A stretch of 8,238 nucleotides of DNA from Clostridia bacterium (GTDB lineage Bacteria > Bacillota > Clostridia > Christensenellales > Borkfalkiaceae), in the NCBI GenBank assembly GCA_017648525.1, contig JAGCIP010000225.1:1-8238 (forward strand), written 5' to 3'. The position numbers and the translations under genes were made by a program. Below are positions 4,022-8,238 of the stretch, one piece after another (the stretch's first letter is position 1; the number at the start of each line of letters is the position of its first letter). The notes under the pieces are model-generated. The model worked only from the letters and a program-made list of their open reading frames with translations, did no database searches and was not told where the DNA came from.

Positions 4022-6085
4022 TTAAGGTTTAATACCGTCTTCCGTTGTCTTTTCTTCCTTGAAAGTAGAACTGACATCGTTGTCTTGACGGTCTTCTACG
4101 CCCTCAACGCCCTCTGGTATCGACTGCATTAACTTGTCGCCAAGCAATCTTCCAACTGGGGTAGAGAACGAGATTCCTGCTGACGCCGCAAGTGCCTTTA
4201 TTTCGTCTCCAAGCACCTTCGGGTCTATCTTTTCGCCTTCTTTGAACGTCATAGCATTGCGTATGTCTGCGACCGCACGGCCGGAACGAGCGATACCTTC
4301 TGTATCTGCACGGTACAAATCGCCAATACCTTGGTCTTTTGCACGTAATGCCATAGCCAAAGCCTGAGTTGTTTGGGCTTTCAACAAATCTAATTGCGCC
4401 AAAGAAGTTTGCAAAGCAATCTTTTCCGCTGGCGACATTTCGTTTGGTATGACTGTTGTTGGGTCAATACCAGCAAAATTACAAATTTCAATAGCCGCAG
4501 CATTTGCTGGTATCAAATTCTGTTGAGCCATTTCAAGCAGTTGTTGTGCTTTTGTTGCTTTGCTAATTGTTGTAATCAGGTTCGGGTCAGACACAGGAAT
4601 CACAAAGTCAATTAAATCAAAGTCGGCAATCGAAGCACCTTCGCCCGCCACAGCCTGATATTCCTGAATATCTGGGTATTTTCTTAACCACGCCAAAATC
4701 AAACGCAATTCGTTTGTTAATGCTCGATGGAAACGTTTATAAACAGATTTCAAACCTGTCATACCGTTTTCAATAATAGCCATCGAACTGGTAGCGGACA
4801 GATTCGATGGTATTTGAATGTCGCTGATTTGCTGTGCGCCAGCAATACGAGTACCAGCATCAACCAAAGTCTTTAACAATTCAAATGTTGTGGCACTTGG
4901 TTCTGTCTTTGGCATTGGTAAAATATTATCAGCCAATTTACCAGTAAAACTATTCACTGTTTTCCATTCGCCAGGACCAAAAGCAGCAGAACCTTGTTGT
5001 AAACGGACGTTTTTCGAAATCCATCCTGAACTCAAATTGTTCAAAGTACCAGCGTCTAACAACTGGTTAATCGAAGTATCAACGGCTTGGTTAATGCTTA
5101 ACAATAATTCGCCTTCGCCCAGCGCATATAAACTACCGTCCGGCGATTGCATAAATTGAAATTCTACAAAGTATTCGTCAGGTGTAATTCTTACAACCTT
5201 TCCTTTGTCGTCGACAACCACGCCGTCACTTTGGAAACGAGGAACCACACGCACAACCTTTGCAACTTTTGGAACAAATGTTACAATATATGGTTCTGGG
5301 TAACCGTCGTGGTCAAAGTCCAAATTCACATAACCTTCGACTGCTTCGAACACATCAGCAAATGCGCTTGGCGTTTTGTCTTCTGAACGAACTGTTGCGT
5401 TTGTTGGTTGGTCATTGCTTCCCATTTCTTCACGCTGAAAATCATCTTCTTCTGCATCCCAAATACCAGAACGTATCAAACTGATAATGTTTCTGCGATT
5501 TGTTACATAGCGTTGAAAGAAAAACGGTGCGTCTTTCAAAGTTGCCGCTTCGTTTGGAACAAAAATATCTTGTGGGAACACCAAATCAGAACGAACAGCC
5601 CCGACTTCTGGGTCATAATAAACTTTTTTCAACATCAACCCGTTAATTGGGTAAGCGGTTGTCAATTTATCAAGGTTGTCAGCCCAACCAGGCACACGTT
5701 CATTCAGGTAATAATTCAAATAACGAGCAATACGGTCTCCTGCTTCGTAATTTGGATGTTTTTTATAAAACTTTGTTTTAACAACATCGCCATCTTGCCA
5801 AACAGCAGGAAAAATACGTGAAGCAAAGTCAATACACGCATTGGTAATCAACGGGTATTTAACATTTGCAGCCTTTGGCCAAGGGAAATCTTTTGGTTTA
5901 TAAATCTGCAACGCTTCTTCGTTCGCTTGACGCAATTTTTCATTACGTGGTGTACGAATAGCCACCAGGTCTTCGTATCTGGTGTTGCAGTATTCATAAA
6001 TTCCTTCTTTTTGATTATTTTCCAACAATCTTGCAATGTTGGTTGGAAAACTTAAAATATCTTCAAGTTTTAATTTCTTGGCCAT
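4022..6085 (-). CDS. Portal protein, 687 aa
   Basis: The portal forms the dodecameric ring at one head vertex through which DNA is packaged and ejected and onto which the terminase docks. The length (687 aa) is in the range of the large P22-type portals. Landmarks I recall from such portals are FPWPKAANVKYPLITNA (67-83), IFPAVW (91-96), a wing region with EAVEGYVNLDFDHDGYPEPY (247-266; an acidic D-x-D-x-DG loop), a region with NQAVDTSINQLLDAGTLNN (332-350), and a stem/clip helix set near 400-470 (MTGLKSVYKRFHRALTNELR). The C-terminus (about 520-687) is Ala-rich and helical, ending acidic and disordered. ATG 6085 is fixed by TAGGAG at 6092-6097, which includes the stop codon of the 136-aa gene. 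It lies directly downstream of that gene and two genes after terminase. Exact portal subfamily is uncertain. Confidence 0.88.
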   Translation of the reverse strand: MAKKLKLEDILSFPTNIARLLENNQKEGIYEYCNTRYEDLVAIRTPRNEKLRQANEEALQIYKPKDFPWPKAANVKYPLITNACIDFASRIFPAVWQDGDVVKTKFYKKHPNYEAGDRIARYLNYYLNERVPGWADNLDKLTTAYPINGLMLKKVYYDPEVGAVRSDLVFPQDIFVPNEAATLKDAPFFFQRYVTNRRNIISLIRSGIWDAEEDDFQREEMGSNDQPTNATVRSEDKTPSAFADVFEAVEGYVNLDFDHDGYPEPYIVTFVPKVAKVVRVVPRFQSDGVVVDDKGKVVRITPDEYFVEFQFMQSPDGSLYALGEGELLLSINQAVDTSINQLLDAGTLNNLSSGWISKNVRLQQGSAAFGPGEWKTVNSFTGKLADNILPMPKTEPSATTFELLKTLVDAGTRIAGAQQISDIQIPSNLSATSSMAIIENGMTGLKSVYKRFHRALTNELRLILAWLRKYPDIQEYQAVAGEGASIADFDLIDFVIPVSDPNLITTISKATKAQQLLEMAQQNLIPANAAAIEICNFAGIDPTTVIPNEMSPAEKIALQTSLAQLDLLKAQTTQALAMALRAKDQGIGDLYRADTEGIARSGRAVADIRNAMTFKEGEKIDPKVLGDEIKALAASAGISFSTPVGRLLGDKLMQSIPEGVEGVEDRQDNDVSSTFKEEKTTEDGIKP
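6018..6050 (-). repeat. Inverted repeat (9-bp arms) in the 5' coding region of portal
   Basis: TTTTCCAAC and GTTGGAAAA are perfect complements separated by 15 nt, starting about 35 nt past the portal start codon. In the mRNA it would form a hairpin; CCAACA/TGTTGG inside offers an alternative, overlapping stem. No T-tract follows, so it is not a terminator. Confidence 0.45.
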
Positions 6086-6094
6086 AGAAAACTC

Positions 6095-6505
6095 CTATTC
6101 GGAAGTGCCGTACAAACTACGTATTTCGTTCCAGCGGTCTTGGTTGATTGGCTGTTGCATCATTTGTGGAGCAACTTCTTCTTCGGTTACAGAATTAGCC
6201 AAATTCTGCAATTCTTTTATCGCTTCTTTTTGTCTTTTTCTGTCCATATCTGCCATAGCCGCTTTTTTCTTAGCGCTCTTAACTGCGGTATAGTATTCCC
6301 AAGGTGTTAAAAGTTCGTTGGCTCCCCAGTCCCAATCTTCTGGTTGACCAAACGCTTTTAATACACGTTTATTATCGCCAGATTTTAACGCTGAAATTTG
6401 TTCGGGAGACATAGTTTTATACATAGCGTCCAATTCCTTAAAGGAAGAGCCGCGCCAATTCATTTTTTCGGCTATTTCATCTTCGATGTCGATATATGAT
6501 GCCAT
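6095..6505 (-). CDS. Unknown protein between terminase and portal genes, 136 aa
   Basis: I do not recognise a family. ATG 6505 is chosen because AAGGAG at 6512-6517 lies 6 nt upstream; the frame is open 15 codons further but that stretch is promoter and leader. The N-terminal half (1-75) is mixed charged with aromatic residues: MNW (15-17), KELDAMYKTMSPEQISAL (23-40), then a Trp-rich DWDWGANELLTPWEYY (57-72). Residues about 74-105 form a lysine-rich helix (VKSAKKKAAMADMDRKR), probably coiled coil, and the tail (110-136) is polar with Met/Gln. It has no helix-turn-helix that I can see, so a small-terminase identity is possible (basic helix, packaging locus) but unsupported, and small terminase genes normally precede the large one. 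It has its own promoter just upstream and ends on the ribosome site of portal. Confidence 0.85.
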   Translation of the reverse strand: MASYIDIEDEIAEKMNWRGSSFKELDAMYKTMSPEQISALKSGDNKRVLKAFGQPEDWDWGANELLTPWEYYTAVKSAKKKAAMADMDRKRQKEAIKELQNLANSVTEEEVAPQMMQQPINQDRWNEIRSLYGTSE

Positions 6506-6511
6506 AACAAT

Positions 6512-6517
6512 CTCCTT
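6512..6517 (-). promoter_or_regulatory. Ribosome binding site of the 136-aa gene
   Basis: A perfect AAGGAG with a 6-nt spacer to ATG 6505. It excludes the longer reading frame that begins at 6550 inside the promoter. Confidence 0.88.
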
Positions 6518-6528
6518 TCGTTGCCTTA

Positions 6529-6557
6529 ATGATAGCACTTTTTGTGTCAAAAGTCAA
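6529..6557 (-). promoter_or_regulatory. Promoter P3 for the portal-scaffold gene cluster
   Basis: The minus strand reads TTGACT (6557-6552), a 17-bp spacer, then TATCAT (6534-6529), with TGC before the -10 (extended -10). A second -35-like hexamer, TTGACA, overlaps the spacer a few bases further on but has no well-placed -10. It sits in the 55-bp gap right after the terminase stop. The predicted start near 6522 gives a leader of only about 17 nt, which carries the ribosome site. It would let the genes from the 136-aa protein to the 170-aa protein be transcribed apart from terminase. Confidence 0.72.
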
Positions 6558-6560
6558 GAA

Positions 6561-8174
6561 CTAATAGCCGGTAGGGCTTTCACTTTTGTTTGCCCTTGGG
6601 TCATAGACAACTTCGTCAAGGTAAGCGTCCATTTCTTCTTCGTAAATCGTCTCTTTCACAAATTCGCTCATTACGGCAAGATAACGAAATGCGTCAGCGG
6701 CATCGCAGTTACCATTACTATCGTGCTGTGGGTCCATAAGGTAACCACCATCGGCTGAACGTTTTTTACGATAATTTTCAAGCCGTTTGATTCCATCTGG
6801 TACTCCTGACTCGGCGTCAGCGTTAAAACGGCACTCAGGTAAGAATTTTCCGGCATAATAAACCTCCTGCAATTTGTCTGTTGCTTTTGGTACGACAACC
6901 ACATTGTAACCCCAGTTACGAACTTCGGATGCTAAGGAACGGTCGCCGTCCTTAAACGAACCGTTTTCTGCATCGTGGGGCATAAATATCATTTTGAACC
7001 GCCAGCCACGTTGGCTGAATTTTTCCAAAAACCACGAAATATCGCCCTTTCTGATTTCCAAATAACCAAAAATGCGCCATTCGTCATCAACCCATTGAGC
7101 ACACCAACACGCCGCAAGGTCATTATGGCCAATATCAAACGCACAAACAGCAGGGTAATTCTGCAAATATGGGGTATTTTTAACACGTCCGTTTGCTCGC
7201 ATAATCGCTAATGGACGTCCCCAGACCTGAGATTCGTTGGTTTGTTCAAAAGCCTCAACATCAACAGTTGGGTATTCTTGTTTCATTTTGAACCCAAGCA
7301 CACGGGACATAGCCGCATACCAATTTTTCTGACGGTCGGTCAATTTGATGTTGTATTTTTCTTCCAGTTCCATAAAGTATTTACGCAAATCAGAATCAAA
7401 ACCGCCTGCCGGTGGGTTGTCAGATGTAAATTCAGGCGAACGCCACCACGAATAGAAATGACGCATAAATGTATTTTGGTCTTGTGGTTTGTCCATCGCC
7501 TTGTTCATATACGCTTCGTAAAAGTCTCCGCTCGAACCTTCGGCGGTAGACTCAATACAACAGGTTCCACCTGGAATCAAAGCAGGTAAAGTACCAGTCC
7601 AAAATTCGTGGGTCTTTTCAGGGTCTTTAATGTAAGATTTTGCCATTTCGGACGAGTGAATACGGGTAGCAGTTGCTGAACGAGCAGAAACCGTAACTGT
7701 AATTTTGCTGTTATTGTTCAGCAAAAATTCATCACTGTTCGATTTAACCACCTTCCGGGTTTCTTTGATTTCTGCCGGCAAATTATTGTAAGCGAATTTA
7801 ATCTTCGTTTCCATAATAGCCGACGCAGCATCCTTGTCCTGTGCGATGATAAACACGTTCTCGTTAGAATTGAAAATGGCACAGTCCAAATAAAAGATTT
7901 GGATGAAGGTGGAAAACCCTAACTGACGAGATTTACATATCACGTGACGAGGATGCTTACGTATTGCACAATAAAGGTCGGCCTGCTCAGGCTTCATAAC
8001 AAAAGTAACGACCTTAGATTTTTTATCAACGATTTTGTATAAATTATTCAACCGCCAAAATTGGTTACAAAACTTTTCTTCTGGCGTCCAATCAGCCATT
8101 TGACCCAACATAGCCGGAACATCAGGGTAACCAGATACAGGGTCACGAATTACTTGAATTTCCTTGTTTTCCAT
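6561..8174 (-). CDS. terL: Terminase large subunit (packaging ATPase-nuclease), 537 aa
   Basis: The motor that cuts phage DNA and pumps it into the procapsid through the portal. ATPase domain: Walker A-type SRQLGFST (82-89; the R-Q-x-G-x-S/T form), the Q-motif/adenine region upstream (30-70), IAQDKDAA (110-117), a Walker B-like RIHSSE with Glu176, and the coupling motif IESTAEG (207-213). Nuclease domain, RNase H-like: AFDIGHND with Asp347, IFMPHDAEN with Asp401, and CDAADAFRY with Asp491/Asp494, the three acidic clusters expected for metal binding. Size is normal for the family. ATG 8174 is preferred since AAGGA at 8182-8186 lies 7 nt upstream; the frame extends to a TTG at 8213 with no ribosome site. 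No small subunit gene lies downstream within the window under a recognisable form; it may lie beyond the right edge. Confidence 0.95.
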   Translation of the reverse strand: MENKEIQVIRDPVSGYPDVPAMLGQMADWTPEEKFCNQFWRLNNLYKIVDKKSKVVTFVMKPEQADLYCAIRKHPRHVICKSRQLGFSTFIQIFYLDCAIFNSNENVFIIAQDKDAASAIMETKIKFAYNNLPAEIKETRKVVKSNSDEFLLNNNSKITVTVSARSATATRIHSSEMAKSYIKDPEKTHEFWTGTLPALIPGGTCCIESTAEGSSGDFYEAYMNKAMDKPQDQNTFMRHFYSWWRSPEFTSDNPPAGGFDSDLRKYFMELEEKYNIKLTDRQKNWYAAMSRVLGFKMKQEYPTVDVEAFEQTNESQVWGRPLAIMRANGRVKNTPYLQNYPAVCAFDIGHNDLAACWCAQWVDDEWRIFGYLEIRKGDISWFLEKFSQRGWRFKMIFMPHDAENGSFKDGDRSLASEVRNWGYNVVVVPKATDKLQEVYYAGKFLPECRFNADAESGVPDGIKRLENYRKKRSADGGYLMDPQHDSNGNCDAADAFRYLAVMSEFVKETIYEEEMDAYLDEVVYDPRANKSESPTGY

Positions 8175-8181
8175 CTTCCTT

Positions 8182-8186
8182 TCCTT
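8182..8186 (-). promoter_or_regulatory. Ribosome binding site deciding the terminase start
   Basis: AAGGA with a 7-nt spacer to ATG 8174 within the purine run AGAAGGAAAGGAAG. The alternative TTG start at 8213 has no comparable site. Confidence 0.75.
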
Positions 8187-8211
8187 CTGGTCTTGGAGGC
8201 AAAAACGGCAC

Positions 8212-8225
8212 AAAATTGCAATTTT
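8212..8225. repeat. 14-bp perfect palindrome AAAATTGCAATTTT
   Basis: The sequence is identical on both strands and lies about 40-50 bp upstream of the terminase start. It could be an operator-like dimer binding site or chance in AT-rich DNA. It is not a good terminator: the stem has only one G-C step at its centre. No promoter is recognisable in the 64 bp between the terminase start and the right edge. Confidence 0.35.
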
Positions 8226-8238
8226 TACAACTCCACAG

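Noticed and set aside
8175..8213. TTG start for terminase 13 codons upstream
   Set aside because: No ribosome site, and its first codons cover the purine-rich ribosome site of ATG 8174.
1..8238. tRNA genes, CRISPR repeats, IS ends, attachment sites or defence genes
   Set aside because: I looked for cloverleaf-like stretches, spaced direct repeats, transposase motifs and non-virion genes and found none; nearly all of the window is accounted for by head and packaging genes.

Overview
The window is a stretch of a tailed double-stranded DNA phage or prophage (Caudoviricetes): the DNA-packaging and head-assembly module. Every convincing gene lies on the minus strand, so the genes read from right to left. 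I see no bacterial genes, tRNA, integrase, IS element or CRISPR array. The host cannot be named from this sequence. The DNA looks moderately AT-rich (roughly 40-45% G+C by eye). Ribosome binding sites are strong AAGGAG-type and the promoters have sigma70-like -35/-10 boxes, so the host is a bacterium with conventional initiation signals.

Layout in the direction of transcription (right to left): large terminase subunit (8174-6561); a 136-aa unknown protein (6505-6095); portal protein (6085-4022); a 100-aa helical unknown protein (3999-3697); a GroES/Cpn10-like co-chaperonin (3700-3332); a scaffold-like protein (3329-2202); a 170-aa unknown protein (2200-1688); a 259-bp intergenic control region (1687-1429); a 194-aa head decoration/stabilisation-like protein (1428-844); and the first 277 codons of an Mu gpT-like HK97-fold major capsid protein (832 to the left edge). 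From the 136-aa gene to the 170-aa gene the reading frames overlap or lie within about 25 bp of each other, and most Shine-Dalgarno sequences sit on the stop codon of the gene before.

Together the genes make an empty procapsid and fill it with DNA. The portal nucleates the shell, scaffold and capsid co-assemble (perhaps helped by host GroEL working with the phage co-chaperonin), the decoration-like protein stabilises the shell, and the terminase packages the DNA.

The most interesting part is regulatory. Three promoter-like sequences share one pattern, TTGACT-N14-TGN-TATNAT (17-bp spacer, extended -10): one after the terminase gene, and two in the 259-bp control region. The two flank a perfect 8-bp-stem intrinsic terminator. 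The first would make a stand-alone RNA of about 75-80 nt ending at that terminator. The second begins its -35 box inside the end of the terminator T-tract and would drive decoration plus capsid. The layout predicts separate, high-level expression of the capsid genes and an undescribed phage small RNA (or a leader/attenuator).
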